A stretch of DNA of 33,856 nt from NCBI GenBank assembly GCA_016213945.1, contig JACQZF010000020.1, forward strand, positions 1 through 33,856. The letters run 5' to 3'. The stretch comes from Nitrospirota bacterium (GTDB taxonomy: Bacteria > Nitrospirota > Thermodesulfovibrionia > UBA6902). This document shows, piece by piece, positions 1-9,040 of this stretch. The translations under genes and the position numbers were made by a program. A model generated the notes under the pieces. It saw only the letters and a program-made list of their open reading frames with translations. It did not search any database and was not told the DNA's origin. The number at the start of each line of letters is the position of its first letter. The first letter of the stretch is position 1.

Positions 1-1194
1 AAAAAACAGAGACTCGGTTTCGCTTTTACAACTACCGCTGACGATATAGATAAAGTAATCAATGAAGCCGTGGAAGCTTCCGCATGGACAGCGGTTGATG
101 AATATGCCGGTATCCCCGATTGCATGCCTTCAGGAGATGTTTTGATATTTGATGAAAAAATAAAAAGCCTGAGTGAAGATGACGTCATAAGAGAGGCCAT
201 GCGTCTTGAAGAGAGCGCCCTTGCCTTTGATAAGAGGATCAAAAAGGTGAGAAAGGCAGAGGCGGGGGCAAGAATAGGAAGTACGGTCATTGTAAATTCA
301 AAAGGGGTCAACGTCAGTTATGAAAGCACATATTACTCTGCGCATTTGACCACTCTTGCCCAGGATGATAATGACAGCCAGATGGGATGGGATTTTGCAG
401 GCAGCAGGAGAATGAGCGATATTGATTTAAACTCAGTCGGGCGCAACGCATCTAAGAGGGCCATAGAGCTTCTCGGTTCAAGAAAGATATCTACAGTGAA
501 AGCCCCGGTAATACTTGATCCATCCGTTGCAGTCGATTTCCTTGATATCCTGAGCTCATCCATGTCCGCTGAGGCGGTCCAGAAAAACAGATCTTTTCTC
601 TCAGGCAAAACAGGCCAATGTGTTGTAAGCGAACTCGTCGATATCATTGACGACGGGACTATGCCGTGGGGCTCAGGCACTAATCCCGTTGATGACGAAG
701 GCGTCCCATCTGAAAACAAGACGATTATTTCAAAGGGCGTTTTAAACGGTTATTTCTATAACACGTATTCAGCCAAAAAGGCCGGGACAAAATCTACCGG
801 CAATGCAGTGAGAGGCAGCTTCAAAAGCCTGCCGGGGATTGGCGTGACGAATTTTCATATTAATGCAAAAGGCATCAACCCCTCTAAATCCCCCCTTAGT
901 AAAGGGGGTCATGAGTCAGATAACAAGTTGGTAAAATCTTTATCAAAGGGGATACTCATTCTCGGCGCGATGGGGGTGCACACTGCAAACCCGATATCAG
1001 GTGATTTTTCAATAGGCATCTCCGGGCTCTGGATCGAAAACGGTGAAGCGCTTTATCCGGTCAAGGAAGCCGTGATCTCAGGCAATATCCTTGAACTGTT
1101 CAGAAAGATAGAAGGCGTCGGTGATGACCTTACATTTTTCGGCAACATCGGCTCGCCAAGCCTTCTGATCGGGGAGATGGATATAAGCGCATGA
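1..1194 (+). CDS. pmbA: PmbA/TldD-family metallopeptidase-like protein (5' partial)
   Basis: The reading frame is open from base 1, so the true start lies upstream; 397 residues are present against about 450 for the family. The visible N-terminal part (QRLGFAFTT, then ...DEYAGIPD) and the C-terminal part (GAMGVHTANPISGDFSIG...GLWIENGE) are typical of PmbA/TldD-type modulators of peptidase or peptide maturation. Known family members act with TldD in degrading CcdA or maturing microcin-type peptides. No HExxxH metal motif is seen, which fits the PmbA rather than the TldD subunit. A short palindrome-derived insert (about NPSKSPLSKGG) interrupts the C-terminal domain in frame, so the protein carries a repeat-encoded peptide. 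TldD is not in the window. The family call is firm; the substrate is unknown. Confidence 0.9.
   Translation, partial: KKQRLGFAFTTTADDIDKVINEAVEASAWTAVDEYAGIPDCMPSGDVLIFDEKIKSLSEDDVIREAMRLEESALAFDKRIKKVRKAEAGARIGSTVIVNSKGVNVSYESTYYSAHLTTLAQDDNDSQMGWDFAGSRRMSDIDLNSVGRNASKRAIELLGSRKISTVKAPVILDPSVAVDFLDILSSSMSAEAVQKNRSFLSGKTGQCVVSELVDIIDDGTMPWGSGTNPVDDEGVPSENKTIISKGVLNGYFYNTYSAKKAGTKSTGNAVRGSFKSLPGIGVTNFHINAKGINPSKSPLSKGGHESDNKLVKSLSKGILILGAMGVHTANPISGDFSIGISGLWIENGEALYPVKEAVISGNILELFRKIEGVGDDLTFFGNIGSPSLLIGEMDISA
876..910. repeat. Palindromic repeat inserted in frame within pmbA
   Basis: A C-run/G-run hairpin has arms CCCCCTT (891-897) and AAGGGGG (902-908) around a 4-base loop. Together with the flanking CCCCTCTAAAT it resembles the widespread dispersed palindromes of the TAAATCCCCCTTT...AAAGGGGG type found in many bacterial genomes. 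It is translated as part of PmbA, giving a Ser/Lys/Pro/Gly-rich peptide that is not expected in the family. Confidence 0.75.
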
Positions 1195-1197
1195 AAT

Positions 1198-1222
1198 AGC
1201 TGACAGCTATCAGTTATCAGCT
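1198..1222. repeat. Short imperfect palindrome (AGCTGACAGC.../...TATCAGCT)
   Basis: AGCTGACAGCTATCAG is followed by TTATCAGCT, an imperfect inverted repeat that starts just after the pmbA stop. It also supplies the last codons and stop of the converging membrane-protein gene. It may act as a weak bidirectional end signal, but there is no T-run. Confidence 0.45.
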
Positions 1223-1515
1223 TTCGGTTTGTTATTCAAAACAGCATCCTTGATACTATTTGCGCCGTCCTTAAAACGTTTCAGCAGGTGTCTTGCCCAT
1301 ACAAATTCCGTTGCGAGGATCCCCAGCCCGACGGGAATAACAACAATAGCCGGCCCGGGCAATGCAATCATGATTATTCCTATAGCCAGCACTGTAAATC
1401 CCACTACAATTCTAATGAGACGTTTCGTCTGCTGAAGTGTAGCAATTAAAGGATGTACTTTCTTGCCCGGTTTCATTTCGCTGATAAGTTCATGGTAGAG
1501 ACACTTGCTTGTCAT
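1210..1515 (-). CDS. Small PGPGW-type two-helix membrane protein
   Basis: The product is 101 residues with two adjacent hydrophobic segments (about 31-53 and 56-70) separated by a LPGPA turn, then a basic tail (WARHLLKRFKDG). This matches the putative transmembrane PGPGW family, of unknown function. It is encoded downstream of the slipin on the same strand. The first ATG (1515) lies inside a dispersed inverted repeat and has no ribosome-binding site; an internal ATG at 1476 (MKPGKKVHPL) may be the real start. The 3' end also lies in a short palindrome, so both gene ends seem altered by repeat insertion. The family call is moderately firm; the role is unknown. Confidence 0.7.
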   Translation of the reverse strand: MTSKCLYHELISEMKPGKKVHPLIATLQQTKRLIRIVVGFTVLAIGIIMIALPGPAIVVIPVGLGILATEFVWARHLLKRFKDGANSIKDAVLNNKPKADN

Positions 1516-1568
1516 TCCGACTTGTTCGGAATCTTTTTTGAAGAAGATTCCGGCAAACCAGAATGACA
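1511..1568. repeat. Dispersed inverted repeat, family A (GTCATTCC...GAATGAC)
   Basis: The outer arms are GTCATTCC and AGAATGAC, each with an internal hairpin (TTCCGA-CTTGT-TCGGAA and ATTCCGG...CCAGAAT). This two-hairpin architecture recurs in the window at 2511, 18229 and 24620, and as a half copy near 4671. Confidence 0.75.
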
Positions 1569-1578
1569 GATTTTAATT

Positions 1579-2349
1579 TCACACAGCTTCCTTTTTCATT
1601 TTCTTCAGGAACGGCTCAATGAGATCTATCGGCACAGGGAAAATAATAGTTGAATTTTTCTCGGCAGAGATTTCTGTCAACGTCTGTAGAAATCTCAACT
1701 GGATTGCTGAAGGCTGGGTGCCGATGATCGCCGCCGCATCTGCCAGCTTTTGCGATGCCTGAAATTCACCTTCAGCATGAATGACCTTGGCCCTTCTTTC
1801 GCGTTCAGCCTCGGCCTGTTTTGCGATCGCCCGCTGCATCTCAACAGGCAGGTCCACATTTTTGACTTCAACTGTAGTGACTTTTATGCCCCAGGGTTCT
1901 GTCTGCTCGTCAATAATTTTCTGGAGCTGCGCGTTCAATTCATCTCTTTTAGAAAGGAGGTCATCAAGCTGGCTTTGTCCCAGAACGCTCCTTAGTGTGG
2001 TTTGTGATATCAGTGAGGTCGCGTATTCAAAGTCTGTTACCTCGGTGATCGCTTTTATCGGTTCAACGACCCTGAAATAAACAACCGCGTTCACTTTTAC
2101 CGTCACATTGTCTCTTGTTATGATGTCCTGTGAAGGCACATCCATTGTGACCGTCCGCAAACTGACCTTTACCAGCCTGTCGATTATGGGCCAGATGATC
2201 ACGAGTCCCGGGCCTCTGACCGGTATTATTCTGCCGAGCCTGAAGACAACGCCTCTCTCGTATTCACGGAGTATCTTGATCGCGCTTGAAAGGAAATACA
2301 CTAAGAGAACAACTGCTAAGATCAATCCTGAAAAACCTACCTGAAACAT
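1579..2349 (-). CDS. Slipin (stomatin-like SPFH/Band 7 membrane protein)
   Basis: The protein is 256 residues. It has an N-terminal membrane segment (about 6-26), then an SPFH/Band 7 domain with hallmark stretches [12 protein letters not shown] and [12 protein letters not shown]. An alpha-helical Glu/Arg/Ala-rich segment ([22 protein letters not shown]) drives oligomerisation in relatives. Slipins form membrane scaffolds and are usually cotranscribed with an NfeD-type serine protease that cleaves the slipin C-terminus. Here the NfeD gene is on the same strand but about 12.7 kb upstream in transcription order. The start is secure: GGAGGGG sits just before the ATG at 2349. Confidence 0.9.
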   Translation of the reverse strand: MFQVGFSGLILAVVLLVYFLSSAIKILREYERGVVFRLGRIIPVRGPGLVIIWPIIDRLVKVSLRTVTMDVPSQDIITRDNVTVKVNAVVYFRVVEPIKAITEVTDFEYATSLISQTTLRSVLGQSQLDDLLSKRDELNAQLQKIIDEQTEPWGIKVTTVEVKNVDLPVEMQRAIAKQAEAERERRAKVIHAEGEFQASQKLADAAAIIGTQPSAIQLRFLQTLTEISAEKNSTIIFPVPIDLIEPFLKKMKKEAV

Positions 2350-2455
2350 TTTACCCCTCCTAATTCACGCCCCGATTGAGCGGTTACATTGTTATTGTCC
2401 TTTGTCACCCACGGCTTCAAAAATGATGGTTATTATGTTAAATAGATTATAACAC

Positions 2456-2464
2456 TGGTATAAT
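2456..2464 (+). promoter_or_regulatory. Extended -10 promoter element upstream of the efflux operon
   Basis: TGGTATAAT is a perfect extended -10 (TGnTATAAT). No good -35 is seen at 17 bases. Transcripts from here would carry the family A repeat at 2511-2586 in the leader of the adaptor gene. Confidence 0.4.
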
Positions 2465-2510
2465 AATCGAGTTTGTACGCGAAAGCAAATTGTTTAGGAG
2501 TTCCGAAATT

Positions 2511-2586
2511 GTCATTCCCGCAGTCAGTAAGCGGGAATCCAGTTAATTTTGAATTTGGATGCCCCGATTAAAAACTTAGGGCATGA
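2511..2586. repeat. Dispersed inverted repeat, family A
   Basis: GTCATTCCCGC...GCGGGAAT forms a first hairpin and TGCCC...GGGCATGAC a second, with GTCAT/ATGAC outer ends. It occupies most of the gap between slipin and the adaptor gene, in the likely 5' leader of the latter. Confidence 0.75.
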
Positions 2587-2608
2587 CACAGTATTAATTG
2601 AATAAGCC

Positions 2609-3817
2609 ATGCCGAACGAAGACATAACAAAACTAAAGATAGACAAATCCACATCTGTCTCTGCTCCGTCAAGACGCAGAAAGGCATTGTACCCTGTAAT
2701 TGCGATCATAGTCATTGCGCTTGCTGCCGCATTCTATTTTAAAGGGACTGCCGTGGAAGTGGAGGTTGCGGGTGTTTCGCAGATATATCCTTCCCAGTCT
2801 TTTACGCTGCTGAACGCCAGCGGATATGTCGTGGCCCAGCGGAAGGCAGCCGTTGCGTCAAAGATAACGGGACGCCTCATATCAATAAATGTCGAAGAAG
2901 GCAATCACGTTAAAAAAGGTGATATCATCGCCCGGCTTGAAAATGAGGATGTGACCGCAATGTATGAACAGGCAAAGGCAAACCTCGCTTCCACGCGCGC
3001 CGGCCTCGAACAGGCGAAGGCGGAGCTGCATGACGCTGATGTAACTTTCAACCGTTATAAAGAACTGATGAAAAGCGAACTGGTGTCAAAGAACGATTAT
3101 GATTCCGCTGAGGCCCGGTACAAAAAAGCTGTTGCGGCTGCTGCCGGGGCTGAGGCCGCTATCACCGCTGACAAAGCAGCTCTCAGCGGAGCGGAAGTCT
3201 CACTTGAATATACACTGATACGCGCCCCGTTTGACGCGGTAGTTTTGACAAAGAACGCTGACATCGGCGACATCGTTACACCGCTTGGCTCAGCGGAAAA
3301 CGCGAAGGCCGCTGTCGTTACCATTGCTGATATGAGCTCCCTGCAGGTGGAAGCGGACGTCTCTGAATCAAACCTGCAATATGTGAAACTGGCACAGCCT
3401 TGCGAGATCCAGCTTGACGCATTCCCGGATTCAAGGTTCCGCGGAGCAGTCCATATGATCGTCCCGACCGCTGACAGGAGCAAGGCTTCAGTGATGATAA
3501 AGGTCAAGTTCCTGGACTATGACAGCAGGATACTTCCTGAAATGAGCGCCAAGGTTGCGTTCCTCCAGCGTCCGGTAAAACCGGAAGAACAAAAACCCCG
3601 CACCGTTATCAATCCCGCCGCTGTCGTAAACAAAGGCAATAATAAATTCGTATTCTTAGTCAACGGAGAACGGGTTGTTGAGACCCAAATACAAACAGGC
3701 GAACAGTTTGGCGACGTGATCGAGATTCTAAGCGGCGCAAAGGCAGGGGACAAAGTCGCCCTGAAGCCGCTTGAGAAATTGAGAAACGGCGTAAAGATCA
3801 AGGTAGCTGAGAAATAG
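2609..3817 (+). CDS. HlyD/MacA-type periplasmic adaptor (membrane fusion protein)
   Basis: The protein is 402 residues. A basic cytoplasmic N-terminus is followed by one membrane anchor (about 27-44), a split lipoyl/barrel region (YVVAQRKAAVASKITGRL; NVEEGNHVKKGDIIARL) and an Ala/Glu-rich coiled-coil hairpin (about 110-195). It re-enters the lipoyl domain at LIRAPFDAVV, followed by barrel and membrane-proximal domains. Such adaptors link an inner-membrane transporter to an outer-membrane channel. The next gene is a MacB/LolD-type ATPase, and two FtsX-type permeases lie further down the strand, so a MacAB-like exporter is inferred. No TolC-like gene is in the window. The ATG at 2609 has only a weak Shine-Dalgarno. 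Confidence 0.85.
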   Translation: MPNEDITKLKIDKSTSVSAPSRRRKALYPVIAIIVIALAAAFYFKGTAVEVEVAGVSQIYPSQSFTLLNASGYVVAQRKAAVASKITGRLISINVEEGNHVKKGDIIARLENEDVTAMYEQAKANLASTRAGLEQAKAELHDADVTFNRYKELMKSELVSKNDYDSAEARYKKAVAAAAGAEAAITADKAALSGAEVSLEYTLIRAPFDAVVLTKNADIGDIVTPLGSAENAKAAVVTIADMSSLQVEADVSESNLQYVKLAQPCEIQLDAFPDSRFRGAVHMIVPTADRSKASVMIKVKFLDYDSRILPEMSAKVAFLQRPVKPEEQKPRTVINPAAVVNKGNNKFVFLVNGERVVETQIQTGEQFGDVIEILSGAKAGDKVALKPLEKLRNGVKIKVAEK

Positions 3818-3826
3818 AATTGTGAA

Positions 3827-3912
3827 AACCACAGAGACACAGAGTCACGGAGAAAAGAATTCCTCATATATATTTTCCTGTTAACTCTCTGCGTCTCCGT
3901 GCCTCTGTGGTT
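3827..3912. repeat. Dispersed inverted repeat, family B (ACCACAGAG...CTCTGTGGT)
   Basis: The left arm AACCACAGAGACACAGAG pairs with the right arm at 3886-3912 ending CCTCTGTGGTT; the two are long, near-perfect inverted copies around an AT-rich centre. It fills the gap between the adaptor and ATPase genes. A related copy is at 33292-33361. Confidence 0.8.
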
Positions 3913-3921
3913 AAATCTTTT

Positions 3922-4626
3922 ATGGAAAACAAACCTCCTATCGTTGAGATAAAAAATCTGTTCAAGTCCTACCGGCGGGGCGCACAGGTAATCCCTGTCT
4001 TGCAGGACATTAATCTTGATATCGGTGAGAGTGAATTCCTGGCACTGATGGGGCCCTCAGGCTCCGGGAAAAGCACACTGCTGAATCTGATAGCTGGAAT
4101 AGACAAGGCTGACAGCGGCCTGATAAAAGTAGTCGGGACGGACATCACTTCTCTTTCTGAGACTGAGCTTGCATTGTGGCGCGCCACCAACGTCGGTTTT
4201 ATCTTTCAGTTTTATAACCTGATCCCGGTGCTTACGGCCTATGAAAATGTCGAGCTTCCCCTGCTCCTGACAGGGCTTTCAAGGAAAGAAAAAAGAGAGC
4301 ATGTGGAGACCGCCCTTCGGGTCGTAAACCTCTCCGACCGGATGGACCATTATCCCGGCCAGTTGTCAGGCGGCCAGCAGCAGCGCGTTGCAATCGCCCG
4401 CGCTGTTGTCACTGACCCGACAATAATAGTTGCTGACGAACCGACCGGAGACCTCGACAGGGTCTCGGCTGAGGAGATACTGGCGCTTATGGAAAGGCTC
4501 GTTCATGAACTCGGCAAGACCATCATAATGGTGACCCACGACCCGCGCGCCGCCAGGATGGCCCATGTCATAAGACATCTTGATAAAGGTGTTTTGAACC
4601 AAAATAATGCAGGTATTATTCAGTAG
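3922..4626 (+). CDS. ABC transporter ATPase, MacB/LolD type
   Basis: The 234-residue nucleotide-binding protein has Walker [10 protein letters not shown] (44-52), Q-loop FQFYNLIP, signature [14 protein letters not shown], Walker [13 protein letters not shown] and switch His in MVTHD. Sequence and size match the LolD/MacB/FtsE-like family that powers FtsX-type permeases in lipoprotein or drug export. Its permeases would be expected immediately downstream but start about 7.9 kb later (12564 and 13821), beyond an inserted block. I chose the ATG at 3922; an in-frame GTG at 3907 lies within the family B repeat and would add five residues. Function as exporter ATPase is firm; the cargo is unknown. 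Confidence 0.9.
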   Translation: MENKPPIVEIKNLFKSYRRGAQVIPVLQDINLDIGESEFLALMGPSGSGKSTLLNLIAGIDKADSGLIKVVGTDITSLSETELALWRATNVGFIFQFYNLIPVLTAYENVELPLLLTGLSRKEKREHVETALRVVNLSDRMDHYPGQLSGGQQQRVAIARAVVTDPTIIVADEPTGDLDRVSAEEILALMERLVHELGKTIIMVTHDPRAARMAHVIRHLDKGVLNQNNAGIIQ

Positions 4627-4667
4627 AACAAACCTTTAACAGGATTAGTCATTCACTCGAAAATAGG

Positions 4668-4701
4668 TCGTCATTACTGACTTGATCGGGAATCCAGTTT
4701 T
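4668..4701. repeat. Half copy of family A repeat with T-run
   Basis: CGTCATTACTGACTTGATCGGGAATCCAG followed by eight T resembles one half of the family A repeats (compare 24620-24650). No second hairpin is seen. It sits at the left edge of the inserted block, after the ATPase gene. Its poly-T could end transcription, but the stem is weak. Confidence 0.5.
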
Positions 4702-4775
4702 TTTTAATCATTTTTTTCTTTATATCCATTCATAACATCGGATATACTTTATCATTCTTAAAAGAAGGGGACTCA

Positions 4776-7700
4776 ATGGAAGACATCTACTCTATTTTTG
4801 AAAAGCCGAAAAATCCGACGGAATTTGAGGCCATTAAAATAAAGCTTGCCTCTCCCGAAAAAATACGGGCGTGGTCTTATGGTGAAGTAAAAAACCCCGA
4901 GACCATAAATTACCGGACCTTCAAACCTGAAAGAGATGGTCTCTTTTGCGCCAAGATTTTCGGTCCTGTCAAGGACTGGGAATGCATCTGCGGAAAATAC
5001 AAGAGGATGAAACACCGGGGAGTCGTCTGCGACAAATGCGGAGTAGAAGTCATACGGGCAAAGTCGAGACGTGAGAGGCTCGGACACATAGAGCTTGCGA
5101 CATCAGTTTCGCATATCTGGTATTTAAAGAGCAGGCCGAGCATAATCGGGACGCTCCTCGATATGACCATGCGTATGCTTGAAAAAGTGCTCTACTTTGA
5201 AAGCTATATTGTAGTTGATTCCGGTGAAACCAAATTAAAGCAGAGAGATGTATTAAGCGACAAAGAATTCAGGAAACATGTCCAGGAGCATGGTGATACA
5301 TTTCAGGCCGGAATTGGCGCAGAGGCGATTAAAGAACTTCTCAGAGATATTAAACTGGATAATTTATCGGTGGAGCTAAGATCAGGTATCATTCGAACTA
5401 ATTCCCAGACCACAAAAACGAAACTTGCCAGACGGCTGAGAATTGTCGAGGCGTTCAGAAAATCAGGTAATAAACCTGAATGGATGATCATGGACGTTAT
5501 CCCGGTCCTGCCCCCTGACCTCCGTCCGCTCGTTCCACTTGAGGGCGGCAGATTTGCAACATCAGACCTAAACGATCTCTACCGGAGGGTCATAAACAGA
5601 AACAACAGACTCAAGAGACTTATGGAACTTAACGCCCCAAGCGTTATTATCCGCAATGAAAAAAGGATGCTCCAGGAAGCGGTGGACGCGCTGTTTGATA
5701 ATGGCAGGAGAAGCCGCGTGCTCAAGGCTGCAACAAAGAGCCCGCTGAAATCCCTGAGTGACATGATTAAAGGCAAACAGGGACGTTTCAGACAAAATCT
5801 TCTTGGGAAGAGAGTGGATTATTCGGGACGATCAGTTATCGTTCCTGCGCCGGAACTTAAATTGCACCAATGCGGACTTCCCATTAAGATGGCACTTGAA
5901 CTGTTTCGCCCTTTCATTTATAGCAAACTTGATGAAAAAGGTATTGTCACTACAATAAAGGATGCAAAAAGATTGATCGATTCTGCATTTAATTACAATT
6001 TTTATTCATCATTAATGCAAATTTTAAAAGATGAACTGGTTAGCAGAGAAACAATTCTTGATAAACTTTTATCACTTCAAGAAGACGGCATCATCAAAAT
6101 TAATATCCCTAATTTTAATGAAAAAGTATTTAAGACATGGGAGTCATTATTAAAAATTGTCACATATTATGAAAAAAAACATAAAATACCTCCAACTTTC
6201 CGAGAAACGATCTCAACGCTCTATAAAGAAGGCTATATCGCAGTAGGTGAAAAGGTCAAAGAACTTAAAAACGATTATAAGATAATATTAAGCAGCCTTG
6301 AAGAGGTCACTGCTGAACACCCCATTATTCTCAACAGACAACCGACACTTCACCGTCTTGGCATACAGGCGTTTGATCCAGTACTGACAGACGGCAAGGC
6401 GATAAGACTGCACCCTCTTGTCTGCAAGGCGTTTAACGCCGATTTTGACGGCGACCAGATGACAGTTCATGTACCGCTTTCACTTGAGGCGAAGATTGAG
6501 TCTCGTGTGTTGATGATGTCTGTGAACAATATTCTCAGTCCGGCAAACGGCAGGCCTGTTATGACTCCGACTCAGGATATGTTATTGGGCATTTATTACT
6601 TGACGAAAGAAAGACCGGATGCAAAGCATGTGGAGACAATCTTTTCAGGCGCTGACGAAGTCAGATGTGCTTATGATGCTGGGGTTATTGATGAGCATAC
6701 AAAAATCAAGGTCAGAATCAACGGTAATTTTCAAGACACGACAACAGGGAGGATTGTTTTACATGGGTTATTTCCCTGCGGATTTCCATTTGAGAAGATA
6801 AACAAAACTATAACCAATAGCGACATTGAGGAAATCATCGCAATTTTATATAACCTATTCGGCAAACAAGATACAGTGGAGACTTTAGACAGGCTGATGA
6901 GGGCAGGCTTTGAGTATGCGACAAAGTCAGGCATCTCCGTCTGCATGGATGATATCGTCACTCCTGCAGCCCGGAATCATATTATTGAAGATACGACAAT
7001 TAAAGAAAGTGAATATATGAAAATGTTTAGTAAGACGAACAACGATGATGATGAGTCTTTATTTACATCAGATGAACAGAAAAAACCGATTGTCGCATTA
7101 TGGCAGACGGCAGCAGATTTGATAAATAATCAAGTTAAATACACTTTTGAAAAAGCAGATAGTTCACTTAATGACATTTATATGATGATTGACTCCGGCG
7201 CAAGGGGTAGCTGGTCGCAGTTGCAGTATATTGCAGGGATTAAAGGTCTTGTTGCTGATCCGACCGGAGAGATCATTCCTTATGCAATTACGTCTAATTT
7301 AAGAGATGGGTTATCACCGTTTCAGTACTTTATTTCAACATACGGAGCACGAAAAGGACTGACAGATATTGCGTTAAGAACAGCTAATTCAGGATACCTC
7401 ATGAGAAGGCTTGTGAATGTAGCGCAGGAAATTGTAATTTCAGAAGAAGACTGCGGAACTTCAGACGGGATTTATATATCAGCCATCTCTTTGAATACTA
7501 TATCAATCTCATCTCTTGAAAATAGGATAACGGGAAGATTTTCTGCAGAAGAAATCCTACATCCAGCAACAAATGAAATTATTCTGATGCCTGATAAGGA
7601 AATAACAGAGGCAAAGGCAGAGAATATATTTACATCAGGTTTAGAAAAAATAAAAATAAGATCAGTCCTTACATGTCATGCTGTTAATGGAGTTTGTGCA

Positions 7701-8399
7701 AAATGTTATGGCAGAAATCTTTCCACTGGTCAAATAGTGGATATCGGAGAATCTGTGGGAATTATAGCAGCTCAATCAATAGGAGAACCCGCTACACAGC
7801 TTATTATGGATAGCAAACATTTAAATGGCAGCAATGGATTACCAAGAATAGTTGAATTGTTTGAGGCAAGACAGCCAAAGGATAAAACCTCAGTAAATAT
7901 TCAACGAATACTTGAAGAAACTGGATTAAGAGAGGCGCAGTTGGCTATTCTAAACGAACTTCAGATTGTCTATCGTCTTCAACATATCTGTATCAATGAT
8001 AAACACTTTGAGATAATTATCAGAAAGATGACTGAGAATATAAAGATTGAAGACCCCGGCGATACACTCTTTCTAAGAGGAGAAACCGTTCATAGACAAA
8101 TATTCGTTGAAGAAAACACTCAGGTTCAGTTTGAGGGTGGGAAACCTTCTATCGGGAAGCCGCTACTTATGGGTATTACAAAGGCTACGTTATCAACTGA
8201 TAGCTGGATTTCAGCGGCTTCATTTCAAGAAACTACAAAAGTTCTAACCGAGGCGGCAATTAATGGAGCAGTGGATGAGTTAAAAGGTCTCAAGGAAAAC
8301 GTTATCATAGGCGGGCTTATTCCTGCTGGGACTGGAATGCCAGGATATAAGGATACTTTTGTTGAAAGTAACGTTGGGGAAGTAGGCGAGAATCTTTGA
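4776..8399 (+). CDS. Divergent orphan RNA polymerase beta' subunit paralogue (RpoC-like)
   Basis: The product is 1207 residues against about 1350-1400 for usual RpoC. The N-terminal zinc ribbon is intact (C70, C72, C85, C88), as are the switch/lid region ([14 protein letters not shown], 342-355), the Mg-binding NADFDGDQ (554-561), the bridge helix ([12 protein letters not shown], 850-861) and the second zinc site (C893, C967, C974, C977). Oddities: about 95 extra AT-rich residues (402-508) replace a short linker; the trigger loop reads [11 protein letters not shown] instead of QLTMRTFHxGG, so the conserved Arg is Asp1012 while Met1011 and His1015 remain; the loop tip is shortened; and the jaw segment after [10 protein letters not shown] is missing. 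GAAGGGG precedes the ATG. No rpoB, rplL or rpsL is nearby. The 5' third looks compositionally native and the 3' part is much more AT-rich. It may be a specialised or competing polymerase subunit; function unproven. Confidence 0.9.
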   Translation: MEDIYSIFEKPKNPTEFEAIKIKLASPEKIRAWSYGEVKNPETINYRTFKPERDGLFCAKIFGPVKDWECICGKYKRMKHRGVVCDKCGVEVIRAKSRRERLGHIELATSVSHIWYLKSRPSIIGTLLDMTMRMLEKVLYFESYIVVDSGETKLKQRDVLSDKEFRKHVQEHGDTFQAGIGAEAIKELLRDIKLDNLSVELRSGIIRTNSQTTKTKLARRLRIVEAFRKSGNKPEWMIMDVIPVLPPDLRPLVPLEGGRFATSDLNDLYRRVINRNNRLKRLMELNAPSVIIRNEKRMLQEAVDALFDNGRRSRVLKAATKSPLKSLSDMIKGKQGRFRQNLLGKRVDYSGRSVIVPAPELKLHQCGLPIKMALELFRPFIYSKLDEKGIVTTIKDAKRLIDSAFNYNFYSSLMQILKDELVSRETILDKLLSLQEDGIIKINIPNFNEKVFKTWESLLKIVTYYEKKHKIPPTFRETISTLYKEGYIAVGEKVKELKNDYKIILSSLEEVTAEHPIILNRQPTLHRLGIQAFDPVLTDGKAIRLHPLVCKAFNADFDGDQMTVHVPLSLEAKIESRVLMMSVNNILSPANGRPVMTPTQDMLLGIYYLTKERPDAKHVETIFSGADEVRCAYDAGVIDEHTKIKVRINGNFQDTTTGRIVLHGLFPCGFPFEKINKTITNSDIEEIIAILYNLFGKQDTVETLDRLMRAGFEYATKSGISVCMDDIVTPAARNHIIEDTTIKESEYMKMFSKTNNDDDESLFTSDEQKKPIVALWQTAADLINNQVKYTFEKADSSLNDIYMMIDSGARGSWSQLQYIAGIKGLVADPTGEIIPYAITSNLRDGLSPFQYFISTYGARKGLTDIALRTANSGYLMRRLVNVAQEIVISEEDCGTSDGIYISAISLNTISISSLENRITGRFSAEEILHPATNEIILMPDKEITEAKAENIFTSGLEKIKIRSVLTCHAVNGVCAKCYGRNLSTGQIVDIGESVGIIAAQSIGEPATQLIMDSKHLNGSNGLPRIVELFEARQPKDKTSVNIQRILEETGLREAQLAILNELQIVYRLQHICINDKHFEIIIRKMTENIKIEDPGDTLFLRGETVHRQIFVEENTQVQFEGGKPSIGKPLLMGITKATLSTDSWISAASFQETTKVLTEAAINGAVDELKGLKENVIIGGLIPAGTGMPGYKDTFVESNVGEVGENL

Positions 8400-8455
8400 T
8401 ATAATAAACAAACATTGGGATCATAATATATTCAGGGAGGGTAAAAGGAGGTCAC

Positions 8456-8725
8456 ATGAAATTGCGAGCAACTATTGAATTATGGCAAAAGGGGGACTGG
8501 TGTATTGCCAGAATGCCGGAACTGGATTTTGTGGCACAGGGGAGGACTATTGAAGAAGCGAAGGCAAATCTCTCTGAAGTTGTTAAAATCCAGTTTGAAG
8601 AAATGAGAGGGATGGGGACTCTTGATGACTATCTCGCTGAATGCGGTTATGTCATTAAAGGCGATACGGTTGAACCCGAGAATGAGATCATCGGGTTTGA
8701 AAAACAGACTATGCAGGTTGCCTGA
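8456..8725 (+). CDS. hicB: HicB-family antitoxin
   Basis: The 89-residue protein has the HicB partial RNase H-like fold pattern: a beta strand, then WCIARMPELDFVAQGRTIEEAKANLSEVV. It is preceded by a near-perfect ribosome-binding site (AAAGGAGGT, seven to eight bases before the ATG). Its stop overlaps the start of the HicA-type gene (TGATG), so the pair is translationally coupled. HicB proteins neutralise HicA and often autoregulate through a C-terminal DNA-binding part; no clear helix-turn-helix is visible here. It begins 56 bases after the RpoC-like stop, probably in one transcript. Confidence 0.85.
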   Translation: MKLRATIELWQKGDWCIARMPELDFVAQGRTIEEAKANLSEVVKIQFEEMRGMGTLDDYLAECGYVIKGDTVEPENEIIGFEKQTMQVA

Positions 8726-8955
8726 TGCCGAAAATATTCCCTACCGACTGGAAAACCCTGTTAAAGATATTTGAGATGCACGGCTGCATATATAAACGAA
8801 AAGAAGGATCACATCATGTCCTGACCTGTCCCGGCGCTAAACGAGCTGTAGTTATTCCCGAATATAAAGCGATCGATGTCGATATTATAAAAAGCAACAT
8901 GCGTACAGTTAATATGAGCAGAGAAGAATATTTTGAACTACTGAAAAAAATATAA
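8725..8955 (+). CDS. hicA: HicA-family mRNA interferase toxin
   Basis: The 76-residue basic protein has the double-stranded-RNA-binding-like HicA fold. It carries KRKEGSHHVLTCPGAKRAVVIP, where the GSH histidine (H30) corresponds to the catalytic His of HicA, and a Lys/Asp helix after it. Known HicA toxins cleave mRNA ribosome-independently. The ATG overlaps the hicB stop by one base. The order is hicB-hicA, reversed relative to E. coli but common elsewhere. The pair could stabilise the inserted block. Confidence 0.85.
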   Translation: MPKIFPTDWKTLLKIFEMHGCIYKRKEGSHHVLTCPGAKRAVVIPEYKAIDVDIIKSNMRTVNMSREEYFELLKKI

Positions 8956-9040
8956 GGACAGAATGTTAAAAGCTAATGATGATTAAAATGATTTCTATAT
9001 ACATCCGATCATTTAAAAACAATTTTTTTTACCTATATAT

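Noticed and set aside
4776-8399. Reading the beta' gene as the ordinary housekeeping rpoC
   Set aside because: There is no rpoB or ribosomal-protein context, the trigger loop and jaw are altered, and it interrupts another operon. The genome sequence outside the window would be needed to prove a second copy.
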